Shown: one piece after another, positions 53,921 to 62,261 of the stretch | How positions within the stretch are numbered: position 1 is the stretch's first letter | Layout of the letters: the number at the start of each line of letters is the position of its first letter | NCBI RefSeq assembly: GCF_003008515.1 | Contig: NZ_CP027668.1 | Coordinates: 4,257,001 to 4,321,000, forward strand | DNA from: Phreatobacter cathodiphilus | GTDB taxonomy: Bacteria; Pseudomonadota; Alphaproteobacteria; Rhizobiales; Phreatobacteraceae | Direction of reading: 5' to 3' | Length of the DNA: 64,000 nucleotides | The notes under the pieces: model-generated | Seen by the model: the letters and a program-made list of their open reading frames with translations, nothing else | Told to the model about the DNA's origin: nothing | Database searches by the model: none | Program-made: the position numbers and the translations under genes

Positions 53921-55599
53921 TTCGCCCCGTCGAGCAGGCGGCGGGCGATGACCTGCGCCTGGATCTCGGCGGCGCCCTCGAAGATGTTGAGGATGCGCGC
54001 GTCGCAGAGGACGCGGCTCACCGGATATTCCAGCGCGAAACCGTTGCCGCCGTGGATCTGCAGGGCGTTGTCCGCCGCCGCCCAGGCGACGCGGGCGCCG
54101 AGGAGCTTGGCCATGCCGGCCTCGAGGTCGCAGCGGCGGTCGAGGTCCTTCTGGCGCGCCGAGAAATAGGTGAGCTGGCGGGCGATCATCACCTCCACCG
54201 CCATCATCGCGATCTTGTCGGCGACGCGCGGGAAGGCGATCAGCGGCTTGCCGAACTGCACCCGCTCCTGAGCATAGCGGAGTGCCAGGTCCATCGCCGC
54301 CTGGGCGACGCCGACGGCGCGCGCCGCGGTCTGGATGCGGGCGGCCTCGAAGGTCTGCATGAGCTGCTTGAAGCCCTGGCCCTCGACGCCGCCGAGCAGG
54401 TTCTCCGCCTTCACCTCGAAGCCGTCGAAGGAGATCTCGTATTCCTTCATGCCGCGATAGCCGAGTACCTCGATCTCGCCGCCCGACATGCCCTTCGCCG
54501 GGAAGGGGTCCTCGTCGGTGCCGCGCGGCTTTTCCGCCAGCAGCATGGACAGGCCCTTGTAGCCTGGCTCGGCCGGGTTGGTGCGCACCAGCAGCGTCAT
54601 CACGTCGGCGCGGACGGGATGCGTGATCCAGGTCTTGTTGCCGGAGACCTTGTAGACGTCGCCCTCCCGCACGGCGCGGGTCTTCAGCGAGGCGAGGTCG
54701 GAGCCGGTGTTCGGCTCGGTGAAGACGGCGGTGGGCAGGATTTCGCCCGAGGCGATCTTCGGCAGCCAGTGGTCCTTCTGCGCCTGCGTGCCGCCGGCGA
54801 GGATCAGCTCCGAGGCGATCTCCGAGCGGGTGCCGAGCGAGCCGACGCCGATATAGCCGCGCGAGAGCTCCTCGGAGACGACGCACATGCTCTCCTTGCC
54901 GAGCCCCATGCCGCCGTAGCTCTCGGGCAGGGTCAGGCCGAAGACGCCGAGTTCGGCGAGCTTGGCGATGACCTCGAGCGGGATGTAGGCGTTCTTCAGG
55001 TGCCATTCATGGGCATGCGGCAGCACCTCGGCGAGCGAGAACTTCCGCATCTCGTCGCGGATCGCCTCCAGCGTCTCGTCGAGAGCGGGCTCGCCGAAAT
55101 GACCGGAGGATTCCTGCGCCTGCACCAGCTCGGCGAGGCGGGCCCGGTTGGCGGCCGTGTTGCCGGTGGCGATCAGCGTCTCGGCGGCCCCGGTGAAGCG
55201 GCGGGCGACGTCCGCCGCCGACAGGCCGACATCGCCGGGGCGCACCATCTCGCCCTGGCTCATCGGGATGCCGCCGATCATCTGCGCGAGGTATTCGCCG
55301 AGGCCGATGCGGACGATGAGGTCCTCGATCTCGCCGAACTTGCCCGCGGCGCCGAGGCGCTCGGCATAGGAGGCGAGCTGGCGCACGCTCTCCACATAGG
55401 TCGCGAGCCAGGCGAGGCCGTGGGTGGCGCGCTGCTCGCGCTCGATCGCCGCGCCCGAGATGCGCCCGTCCTCGGTGACGAGGGCGCGCACCGCGGCGGT
55501 CGCCTCGGCCAGCACTGCGTCGGCGGCGACGACGGCGCCCTGCGCCAGGTCGGTCAGCGCGGTCGCGGGTGCATCCTTGCGGGCGAGAGCGGGGCTCAT
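53917..55599 (-). CDS. mcd: Acyl-CoA dehydrogenase with a 160-residue N-terminal extension, probable methylsuccinyl-CoA dehydrogenase
   Basis: The 560-residue flavoenzyme has an N-terminal extension (HGLAWLATYVESVRQLASYA, GGIPMSQGEMVRPGDVGLSA) before the dehydrogenase core, which starts near residue 165. Core motifs include LPESYGGMGLGKESMCVVSE, TAVFTEPNTGSDLASL, QVHGGNG-like LQIHGGNGFALEYP, and catalytic E541 in NIFEGAAEIQAQVIAR. The extension and size match the methylsuccinyl-CoA dehydrogenase of the ethylmalonyl-CoA pathway as I remember it; a generic acyl-CoA dehydrogenase is the alternative. GAGGGA precedes the ATG. A TTGCATTGC motif lies 31 bases upstream. Confidence 0.78.
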   Translation of the reverse strand: MSPALARKDAPATALTDLAQGAVVAADAVLAEATAAVRALVTEDGRISGAAIEREQRATHGLAWLATYVESVRQLASYAERLGAAGKFGEIEDLIVRIGLGEYLAQMIGGIPMSQGEMVRPGDVGLSAADVARRFTGAAETLIATGNTAANRARLAELVQAQESSGHFGEPALDETLEAIRDEMRKFSLAEVLPHAHEWHLKNAYIPLEVIAKLAELGVFGLTLPESYGGMGLGKESMCVVSEELSRGYIGVGSLGTRSEIASELILAGGTQAQKDHWLPKIASGEILPTAVFTEPNTGSDLASLKTRAVREGDVYKVSGNKTWITHPVRADVMTLLVRTNPAEPGYKGLSMLLAEKPRGTDEDPFPAKGMSGGEIEVLGYRGMKEYEISFDGFEVKAENLLGGVEGQGFKQLMQTFEAARIQTAARAVGVAQAAMDLALRYAQERVQFGKPLIAFPRVADKIAMMAVEVMIARQLTYFSARQKDLDRRCDLEAGMAKLLGARVAWAAADNALQIHGGNGFALEYPVSRVLCDARILNIFEGAAEIQAQVIARRLLDGAN

Positions 55600-55629
55600 G
55601 GTGGTTCCCTCGGCGTGGTCGTTGTTGCT

Positions 55630-55638
55630 GCAATGCAA
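55630..55638 (-). promoter_or_regulatory. Candidate regulator site TTGCATTGC upstream of mcd
   Basis: TTGCATTGC on the - strand, within GTTGTTGCTGCAATGCAA on the + strand. The same nine bases with similar flanks (GTTGTGTCGCAATGCAA) precede bdhA. It resembles the TGC/GCA-rich sites of the PHB regulator PhaR. Confidence 0.5.
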
Positions 55639-55690
55639 AATAACGCAGCCCCGCCGCGTTTCAATCCGGCAAATGACCAGTCGTGCGGCG

Positions 55691-56569
55691 TCAGGCGGGC
55701 CGCGTCGCCAGCCAGACGCCGAAGGCGGTCACTGCCATGCCGACGAGCTGCACGGGGGTCAGGGTCTCGCCGAAGAAGACGAAGGCCATCAGCGCCGAGA
55801 CCGCCGGCACCAGGTAGATGTAGGCGGTGGCGCGCGACACCTCGCCCCGGCGGATCAGGTAGAGGAACAGAAAGATGCCGCCGACCGAGAGGGCGAGCAC
55901 CGACCAGGCCATGGTCAGGATCAGCGTCTGGTTCCACACCGCCTCCGCCTTGCCGAACAGGGCGGTCAGCACCAGCATCACGCCGGCGGCGGCGACATAT
56001 TGCCAGGCCGTCGTCGTGCGCATGTCGCCGCCCGAGACGAAGCGCTTCTGGTAGAAGGTGCCGGCCGTCACGGCGACCATGGAGACGAGGTTGACCGCCA
56101 GCGGCGTGGCGATGGCCTCGAAAGCCTCCGCCGACACGCCGACCACCTTGGGCAGCAGCACCAGCACGATGCCGGCGAAGCCGAGCGCCACCCCCGCGCC
56201 CTGGCGCAGGGTGATGCGTTCGCCCAGGATCGCCGGCGCCAGCAGCGCCGTCATCACCGGCTGCAGGCCCGCCATGATGCCCGAGACGCCCGAGGGAACG
56301 CCGTTGGCGACCGCCCACCAGACGCCGGCGAGATAGAGCGCGTGCAGCAGCACGCCCGACATCATGGCGTGGCCGACCTCCCGTCCCGACCGCGGCCAGG
56401 GCGCGCCCATGGCGAAGGCGATGGCGGCGATCACCGCCGCCGCCATGGAGAAGCGCAGGAACAGGAACCAGAGCGGATCGGCGAGGCGCGCCGAGAATCC
56501 GGCGACGATCCACCCGGTCGACCAGGCGAGCACGAAGAGCAGGGGAACGGTGCGAACCGCAAGGGACAT
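55691..56569 (-). CDS. EamA/DMT superfamily transporter
   Basis: The 292-residue protein has ten predicted membrane helices in two EamA repeats (about 5-135 and 150-285). Signatures are LAWSTGWIVAGFSARL, PVMTALLAPAILGERI with LGFAGIVLVLLP, and the second-repeat YLVPAVSALMAFVFFGETL. It is a drug/metabolite exporter type; the solute cannot be read from sequence. It lies 91 bases upstream of mcd on the same strand, so the two may be co-transcribed. Confidence 0.9.
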   Translation of the reverse strand: MSLAVRTVPLLFVLAWSTGWIVAGFSARLADPLWFLFLRFSMAAAVIAAIAFAMGAPWPRSGREVGHAMMSGVLLHALYLAGVWWAVANGVPSGVSGIMAGLQPVMTALLAPAILGERITLRQGAGVALGFAGIVLVLLPKVVGVSAEAFEAIATPLAVNLVSMVAVTAGTFYQKRFVSGGDMRTTTAWQYVAAAGVMLVLTALFGKAEAVWNQTLILTMAWSVLALSVGGIFLFLYLIRRGEVSRATAYIYLVPAVSALMAFVFFGETLTPVQLVGMAVTAFGVWLATRPA

Positions 56570-56763
56570 GGAGGTCTCGCGACGGGAGGCGCGGACCCTA
56601 GGGGGACGCCGGCCGAAACTCAATCACTGACGCTGGGGAAGTTTATTCGCCGGCAAGCCGCTGTAAAAGCAACAATTTCCGGATCGTCGTCGTGGCGGGA
56701 TAGTCATTCGTTAACGTGTGGGGGGCAGTATTGCGGCACTGTCCGTCCCGAGGTTTCAAAGAA

Positions 56764-58743
56764 ATGGCTGTTCGTATGCCCGCAATGTCCGTGCGCCTGA
56801 GGATCGCTCTTCTCGCCATCGTCCCCATCGCCGGTGTTCTCGCCGCCGGCGCCGCGGCCTGGTATGGCCAGCGGTCGGCAGCCAGCGCCTTCGAGGCCTA
56901 TGACGATTCGGCGGGGCTCGCCACCGACGCCGCCCGTGTCCGGGCGAGCGTCCGCGACCTGCGCTTCGCCGCCCTCGACTATGCCGAGCGCCACACCGAG
57001 GCGGCGCCCACCGCCTTCGCCCGCGCCCGCATGGAAGCGATGATGGCCCTCGGCGAGGCGCGCCGCAAACCCGCCGCCGCCGCGCTCCAGACCGAGATCG
57101 ACCAGTCGCTGAAGCAGCTCGGCGAGGCCGCCTCCGCCTTCGATCTGGTGCGCGTCACCATCGAGACCCTCGGCACCGACGAGAAGTCGGGCCTCACCGG
57201 CCGCATGAACGAATCGGTCCAGCAGCTCGAGGCCCAGTCCCGCCGCGTCGCCGCCAATTTCGACGACGGTGCCGGCATCCTCGAGCAGGTGCTGCAGATG
57301 CGCCGGCACGAGAAGGACTTCATGCTGAACGGCCTCGATTCCGACCTCGAGGCCTTCCGCCAGGCCCGCACCAAGTTCATCAACGAGGTGAACCGCTCGG
57401 TCGTCGCCCCCGCCACCAAGGCGGAACTCCTGAAGGCCGGCGAGATCTACTGGCCGGCGCTCGATTCCTACGTCCAGGGCACCCGCACGGTCGAGAAGAC
57501 TGTCCAGCAGCTCGACCAGCTCCTCACCGCCCTCGACCAGCAGACCAACGTCCTCGTCGCCGCCGCCAATGACGGCAAGACCCGCGCCAACGAGGCGCGG
57601 CTCGAGGCCCAGTCGCGGACCATGATGCTGGTCATCGGCATCATCCTCGGCATGGTTCTGCTCTGCGGCATCGTCGCCATGATCCTCGGCCGCTCCATGA
57701 CCCGTCAGATCGGCGGCATCACCGTGTCGATGCGCGAACTCGCCGGCGGCAACACCGCCGTGGAGGTTCCCTCGACCGACGCCTCCGACGAACTCGGCGA
57801 GATGGCCCGCGCCGTCCTCGTCTTCCGCGACAACGCCATCGAGCGCGAGCGTCTCGCCGCCGAGCAGATCGCCGAGGTCGAGGCCCGCAACCGTCGCGCC
57901 GCCGTCGTCGACAATCTCATCAAGAGCTTCGAAGAGGCCGCCGACCGGTCGCTCGGCGCCCTGCGCAGCGCCTCCGGCCAGCTCGACGGCGCCTCCGACC
58001 AGCTCGACGGGACGTCGGGCGCCGTCACCCAGGAGGCCGTCACCGCCTCAGGCGCCATGGAACAGGCGGCGAGCTCGGTCTCCTCCGCTGCCGCCGCCGC
58101 CGAGGAGCTCGCCGCCTCCATCGCCGAGATCGCCTCCCAGGCGACGAAGTCGACCGAGGTCGCCGGCACCGCCGTCACCGAGGCCGAGCGCACCGCCCAG
58201 ACCATGGGCTCGCTTGCGCAGGCCGCCTCGCGCATCGGCGAAGTGGTCAACCTGATCCAGGCGATCGCCGGTCAGACGAACCTGCTCGCCCTCAACGCCA
58301 CCATCGAGGCGGCGCGTGCCGGCGAGGCCGGCAAGGGCTTCGCGGTGGTCGCCTCGGAGGTGAAGAGCCTCGCCGCCCAGACCGCCCGCGCCACGGAAGA
58401 GATCGCCTCGCAGATCGGCGCCATCCAGCTCGCCTCGGGCGATGCGGTGGACGCCATCGACAAGGTCGGTCAGGTGATCGGCGAGATGCGCGGCATCGCC
58501 GCCTCCGTCGCCGCCGCCGTCGAGGAGCAGAACGCCGCGGTGTCCACCATCGCCGAGGCGGTCAACCGCGCCTCCGACGAGACGCGCGACGGCGCCGAGG
58601 CCATGGGCCGCGTCGGCGGCACCGCCCAGTCCGCCCAGGCCACCGCCGAGGACGTGCGCGCCCTCTCCGGCCGGCTCGGCGAGGAGGCCCAGGCTCTCGA
58701 CCGCGAGATCCGCACCTTCCTCGAGGGCGTCCGCGCCGCCTGA
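56764..58743 (+). CDS. Methyl-accepting chemotaxis protein with an HBM-type sensor
   Basis: The 659-residue chemoreceptor has TM1 (about residues 10-33), a periplasmic helical sensor of about 270 residues with the HBM hallmark [16 protein letters not shown]2 ([20 protein letters not shown]), a HAMP domain and a cytoplasmic signalling coiled coil with the conserved tip [20 protein letters not shown] (first residue V here) then [19 protein letters not shown] sensors often bind organic acids. No C-terminal CheR-binding pentapeptide is seen (ends EGVRAA). Confidence 0.93.
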   Translation: MAVRMPAMSVRLRIALLAIVPIAGVLAAGAAAWYGQRSAASAFEAYDDSAGLATDAARVRASVRDLRFAALDYAERHTEAAPTAFARARMEAMMALGEARRKPAAAALQTEIDQSLKQLGEAASAFDLVRVTIETLGTDEKSGLTGRMNESVQQLEAQSRRVAANFDDGAGILEQVLQMRRHEKDFMLNGLDSDLEAFRQARTKFINEVNRSVVAPATKAELLKAGEIYWPALDSYVQGTRTVEKTVQQLDQLLTALDQQTNVLVAAANDGKTRANEARLEAQSRTMMLVIGIILGMVLLCGIVAMILGRSMTRQIGGITVSMRELAGGNTAVEVPSTDASDELGEMARAVLVFRDNAIERERLAAEQIAEVEARNRRAAVVDNLIKSFEEAADRSLGALRSASGQLDGASDQLDGTSGAVTQEAVTASGAMEQAASSVSSAAAAAEELAASIAEIASQATKSTEVAGTAVTEAERTAQTMGSLAQAASRIGEVVNLIQAIAGQTNLLALNATIEAARAGEAGKGFAVVASEVKSLAAQTARATEEIASQIGAIQLASGDAVDAIDKVGQVIGEMRGIAASVAAAVEEQNAAVSTIAEAVNRASDETRDGAEAMGRVGGTAQSAQATAEDVRALSGRLGEEAQALDREIRTFLEGVRAA

Positions 58744-58769
58744 TCCGTCATCCTTGTCCCCAGAAGCGA

Positions 58770-58797
58770 AACGGCCGGGGAGAGCCCCGGCCGTTCG
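58770..58797. terminator. Hairpin terminator between the chemoreceptor and Rid genes
   Basis: AACGGCCGGGG pairs with CCCCGGCCGTT around an AGAG loop, between convergent genes. The T tract is poor (CGTCT), so it is only a moderate candidate. Confidence 0.55.
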
Positions 58798-58828
58798 TCT
58801 ATTCAGGCTTCGGCCGGAGCCGGCATCG

Positions 58829-59179
58829 TCACTTCGCCGCGACGACCATGATCTCGACGGTGAACTGCGGCGCGGCGAGCTTGGCTTCCACCGTGGCGCG
58901 GGCAGGCGTCTGGCCGGGGACGACCCAGCCGTCCCAGACGGCGTTCATCTCGGCGAAGGTCGACATGTCGGACAGCCAGATGTTGGCCGACAGGAGGTTC
59001 TGCTTCGACGTGCCGCACTCGGCCAGCAGGGCGTCGATGGTCTCGAGGATTTCCTTCGTCTGCTCGGTCACCGACTTGCCGGCCGCCTTGTGGGCCACCT
59101 GTCCCGCGAGATAGACGGTGTTGCCGTGGACGACGGCACCGCTCATGCGCGGACCGACCTGCTTGCGCTCGATGGCCAT
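58829..59179 (-). CDS. Rid family (YjgF/YER057c/UK114) protein
   Basis: The 116-residue trimer-forming protein has GNTVYLAGQVAHKAAGKSVT and, at the end, PARATVEAKLAAPQFTVEIM, which retains the Arg (R94 region) that defines imine/enamine deaminase activity in RidA. It may remove reactive 2-aminoacrylate or related intermediates. Rid subfamilies other than RidA are possible. The ATG is at MAIERKQVGP. Confidence 0.9.
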   Translation of the reverse strand: MAIERKQVGPRMSGAVVHGNTVYLAGQVAHKAAGKSVTEQTKEILETIDALLAECGTSKQNLLSANIWLSDMSTFAEMNAVWDGWVVPGQTPARATVEAKLAAPQFTVEIMVVAAK

Positions 59180-59345
59180 GTTTGTCTCTCCTTGGAACTG
59201 CCTGATCGCAGAACGCGTCTCCTAGCGCGGGCCGCGCGTCAGGCCAAGCCGCGCCGCCGCTTCGGCGCCATGCACTCCCGCGTTGCGTTCCGCTCGCCCC
59301 ACCGGGCGGCCGGCCACCCCCCGACACCCACCGGACCCCGCAGCC

Positions 59346-59762
59346 ATGCTCGACCGCTTCCTGTCCCTGATCACCGACCTGACGGAGGGGCCCCAGGAGG
59401 CCTTCGGCGACGACGACTACCGCCTCGCCGCAGCCGCCCTCCTCGTCCACGTCATGGCCGTCGACGGCCGGGTCTCCGACACCGAACGCGCCCGCATCGA
59501 GGCGGTGCTCGCCTCCGGCTTCGCCCTCTCGGCCGCCGATACCGGGCGGCTCATCGAGCGCGCGATCGACGCCGAGGCCTCCGCCGACAGCTGGACCTCC
59601 TTCGCCGACCTCCTCGCCAAGCGTCTCGACGAGGACGGGCGCCGGCGCATCGTCGACATGATGTGGAGCGTCGTCCTCGCCGACGGTGCCGCGGCGGAAC
59701 TGGAGGAGGCGGTAGTCGAGCGCGCCGCCGCGCTGATGGGCGTCGAGGCGCCGCGGCGCTGA
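59346..59762 (+). CDS. TerB-like family protein
   Basis: The 138-residue, mostly helical protein matches the TerB fold: AAAALLVHVMAVDGRVSDTE with the acidic D-G-R-V-S-D-x-E metal-like motif (near residues 40-47), and a second acidic motif MMWSVVLADGAAAELEE near residues 111-127. Related domains are found with tellurite genes but also alone; no other ter gene is here, so tellurite resistance is not implied. It converges on the patatin gene with a 4-base gap. Confidence 0.85.
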   Translation: MLDRFLSLITDLTEGPQEAFGDDDYRLAAAALLVHVMAVDGRVSDTERARIEAVLASGFALSAADTGRLIERAIDAEASADSWTSFADLLAKRLDEDGRRRIVDMMWSVVLADGAAAELEEAVVERAAALMGVEAPRR

Positions 59763-59766
59763 AGCC

Positions 59767-60819
59767 TCAGGCCCACTCGGCGGCGATCTCGGCCTCGAGG
59801 TCGAGGGTGGAGCGCTCGCCGATGTCGGCGAAATGCGCCTTCAGGAAGCGCCGCGCCGCCTTCTTGCCGGCGGCGTTGAGCTCTAGCAGGAAATCGTAGT
59901 CGGTGAGCACCTTGGAGCCGGCGGTGAGCCCCTTGATCGAGTCGCCCAGCGCGATGCGGTGCAGGTTCACCCGCTTGTACTCGCCGGGCTTGCGGCCGCG
60001 CGGCAGGCGCCCCTCGTTGACGAGGCGGGCGACGAAGGCCGCGGCCCTCAGTTCGGCCTGCAGCGAGGAGTTGAAGGTAATCTCGTTCAGCCGGTCGACG
60101 ATGCCGCGCGAGGTCGTCGGCGTCTCGTGGCGCACCACCGGGTTGATCTGCACCAGCAGCACGTCCTCGGCATCCGTCGCCCGGTAGAGCGGGAAGATCG
60201 GCGGATTGCCCATATAGCCGCCGTCCCAGAACGGCGTGCCGTCGATCTCCACCGCCTTGAACAGGGTGGGCAGACAGGCCGAGGCCATCACCGCCCGGCA
60301 GGTGATGTGCTCGCGCCGGAAGATCGTCAGCTTCCCCGTCTGCACGTTGGTCGCCGAGATGAAGACCTTGACCCCGTCGAAGGCGGCGAGCCGCTCGAAG
60401 TCGACGAATTTCCGGATCAGGTCCTCCAGCGGGTTGATGTCGAAGGGATTGAGGTCGTAGGGCGAGAAATAGCGCTGCATGGCGTTCACCCAGGTCTCCA
60501 TCAGCGAGCCCTCGTAGGGCGCCACGGAGAACAGCCGGTCGAGCGCGCGGCGCTGCAGCGGAGTCATGCTGCCGTCGACGGAGGCCGCCTTCCAGAACCG
60601 GGCCAGCCGCTCGCGCGCCGCCTCGGGTCCGCCCTCCGCCAGGCCGTCGGCGAGCAGCACGGCGTTGACGGCGCCGGCGGAGGCTCCGGTCACGCCCTCG
60701 ATGACCAGCCGCCCGTCGCGCAGGATCTCGTCGAGCACCCCCCAGGTGAAGGCGCCGTGGGCGCCTCCGCCCTGCAGGGCGAGGTTGATGGCCTTGGTCG
60801 CTTTCGGCGCCTTCGCCAT
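59767..60819 (-). CDS. Patatin-like phospholipase
   Basis: The 350-residue hydrolase has the oxyanion loop LALQGGGAHGAFTWGVL, nucleophile S48 in GVTGASAGAVNAV and catalytic D199 in PFWDGGYMGNPP. It could act on lipids or on short-chain polymers. Its ATG overlaps the bdhA stop by one base, so the two are coupled. Patatin-bdhA pairs are often discussed in polyhydroxybutyrate turnover, and that is my inference here; the sequence itself shows only the hydrolase. Confidence 0.92.
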   Translation of the reverse strand: MAKAPKATKAINLALQGGGAHGAFTWGVLDEILRDGRLVIEGVTGASAGAVNAVLLADGLAEGGPEAARERLARFWKAASVDGSMTPLQRRALDRLFSVAPYEGSLMETWVNAMQRYFSPYDLNPFDINPLEDLIRKFVDFERLAAFDGVKVFISATNVQTGKLTIFRREHITCRAVMASACLPTLFKAVEIDGTPFWDGGYMGNPPIFPLYRATDAEDVLLVQINPVVRHETPTTSRGIVDRLNEITFNSSLQAELRAAAFVARLVNEGRLPRGRKPGEYKRVNLHRIALGDSIKGLTAGSKVLTDYDFLLELNAAGKKAARRFLKAHFADIGERSTLDLEAEIAAEWA

Positions 60820-61604
60820 CACGCCGCCGTCCAGCCGCCGTCGATTACGTTGTTCGAGCCGGTGATGTTCTTGGCCGCGTCCGAGCAGAGCCACAGGGCG
60901 AGCGCCGCCACCTCTTCCACCCGCACGAACTGCTTGGTCGGCTGGGCGGCGAGCAGCACGTCGTTCATGACCTGCTCCTTGGTCATGCCGCGCGCCTTCA
61001 TCGTGTCGGGGATCTGCTTCTCGACCAGCGGGGTCCAGACATAGCCCGGCGAGATGCAGTTGGCGGTGATGCCGTGGGTGGCCAGTTCCAGGGCGATGGT
61101 CTTGGTGAAGCCGAGCAGCCCGTGCTTGGCCGCCACATAGGCCGACTTGAAGGGCGATGCGACCAGCGAATGGGCCGAGGCGATGTTGACGATGCGGCCG
61201 TGCTTGCGCGCCTTCATGCCCGGCACCACCGCCTTGGCGAGGTGGAACGAAGCCGTCAGGTTGATTGCGAGGATGGCGTCCCACTTCGCGGTGGGGAATT
61301 CCTCCACCGGCGAGACGAACTGGATGCCGGCATTGGAGACGACGATGTCGACCTTGCCGAAATCGGCCTCGGCCGCGCGCACCATGGCCGTGATCTCTTC
61401 CGGCTTCGTCATGTCGGCGGGCGAGAACAGAACCTTGCGGCCGGTATCGGCGGCGAGCTTCGCCCGCGTCGCCTCCAGCTCGGCCGCCTCGCCGAGGCCG
61501 TTCAGCATGACGTCGACGCCGGCTTCCGCGAGGGCGGTCGCGATGGCGAGCCCGATACCGCTGGTCGATCCCGTGACGATCGCGCTCTTTCCCGCAAGGC
61601 TCAT
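60819..61604 (-). CDS. bdhA: 3-hydroxybutyrate dehydrogenase
   Basis: The 261-residue short-chain dehydrogenase oxidises 3-hydroxybutyrate to acetoacetate with NAD. The cofactor site is VTGSTSGIGLAIATALAEAG, NAG is in VVSNAGIQFVSP, and the active Ser-Tyr-Lys is in NIASAHSLVASPFKSAYVAAKHG. WTPLVEKQIPDTMKARGMTK with ITGSNNVIDGGWTA is typical of this enzyme. GGAGGAG precedes the ATG. A TTGCATTGC element lies 63 bases upstream. Confidence 0.93.
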   Translation of the reverse strand: MSLAGKSAIVTGSTSGIGLAIATALAEAGVDVMLNGLGEAAELEATRAKLAADTGRKVLFSPADMTKPEEITAMVRAAEADFGKVDIVVSNAGIQFVSPVEEFPTAKWDAILAINLTASFHLAKAVVPGMKARKHGRIVNIASAHSLVASPFKSAYVAAKHGLLGFTKTIALELATHGITANCISPGYVWTPLVEKQIPDTMKARGMTKEQVMNDVLLAAQPTKQFVRVEEVAALALWLCSDAAKNITGSNNVIDGGWTAA

Positions 61605-61666
61605 GATCCCTATCTCCTCCGTCGGCGGCCGTGGCCCGCCCCGCCATCACTGGCGCGGGTTGTGTC

Positions 61667-61675
61667 GCAATGCAA
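61667..61675 (-). promoter_or_regulatory. Candidate regulator site TTGCATTGC upstream of bdhA
   Basis: The same nine-base word as upstream of mcd, with matching flanks (GTTGT on the + strand side). The pair may bind one regulator of 3-hydroxybutyrate/C4-acid metabolism. Confidence 0.5.
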
Positions 61676-61760
61676 CATGGCGATACGGCGGCGCCCGCTT
61701 TGGCCCGTCCGCCCGCCATGCTAGGAAGCTGGAACCCCGGAACCGCGAAGGCAAGCAGCG

Positions 61761-62258
61761 ATGCTGAAGACCCGACACGCGCACGATCACGCCTGCGAGC
61801 ACGGCCATCCGCCGGTCGACGTGCTGAAGGTGGCCGAGGCGCGCTGCGCGGAGAAGAAGCTGAAGCTGACGCCGATCCGCCGCGAGGTGCTCTCCCACCT
61901 GGCGGCATCGCCGGCCCCCGTCGGCGCCTACGACCTGATCGAGCGCATGCACCGCGAGAGCGGCCGCCGCCCGGCCCCGATCAGCGTCTATCGCGTGCTG
62001 GACTTCCTGCTGGAAGCGGGCCTCGCCCATCGCATCGAGAGCCGCAACGCCTTCGTCGCCTGCGCCCACCGCCACGAGAGCCGCGACCTCGTCGTCTTCA
62101 TGATCTGCGATTCCTGCGGCTGCGTGTCGGAGGCCTCCGGCGCGCCGGTGGAGAAGGACCTCGCTGCCATCGCGAAGGCCGCCGGCTTCCGGCCGGCGAC
62201 CCAGGTGGTGGAGATGTTCGGCCGCTGCGCCCATTGCGGAACGCCGGCCGAAGCCTGA
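61761..62258 (+). CDS. zur: Fur-family regulator, Zur-like
   Basis: The 165-residue protein has a His-rich N-terminus (KTRHAHDHACEHGH), the winged helix (LTPIRREVLSHLAASPAPVGAYDLI is the region, key residues R37, R38, G53, A54, Y55), APISVYRVLDFLLEAGLAH and two CxxC zinc motifs (CDSCG near residue 115 and CAHCG near 157). The ISVYRVLDFL and the lack of Fur's HHDH pattern favour zinc uptake repressor over Fur. No znu genes are in the window, so the symbol is inferred. Confidence 0.82.
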   Translation: MLKTRHAHDHACEHGHPPVDVLKVAEARCAEKKLKLTPIRREVLSHLAASPAPVGAYDLIERMHRESGRRPAPISVYRVLDFLLEAGLAHRIESRNAFVACAHRHESRDLVVFMICDSCGCVSEASGAPVEKDLAAIAKAAGFRPATQVVEMFGRCAHCGTPAEA

Positions 62259-62261
62259 GCC

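Noticed and set aside
59195-59220. EcfG-like box GGAAC-N17-CGTC before the TerB-like gene
   Set aside because: One mismatch and more than 120 bases from the start codon, unlike the other boxes; kept out of the feature list.
59346-59762. Tellurite resistance locus
   Set aside because: Only an isolated TerB-like fold; no terC, terD, terE or terZ genes are present.
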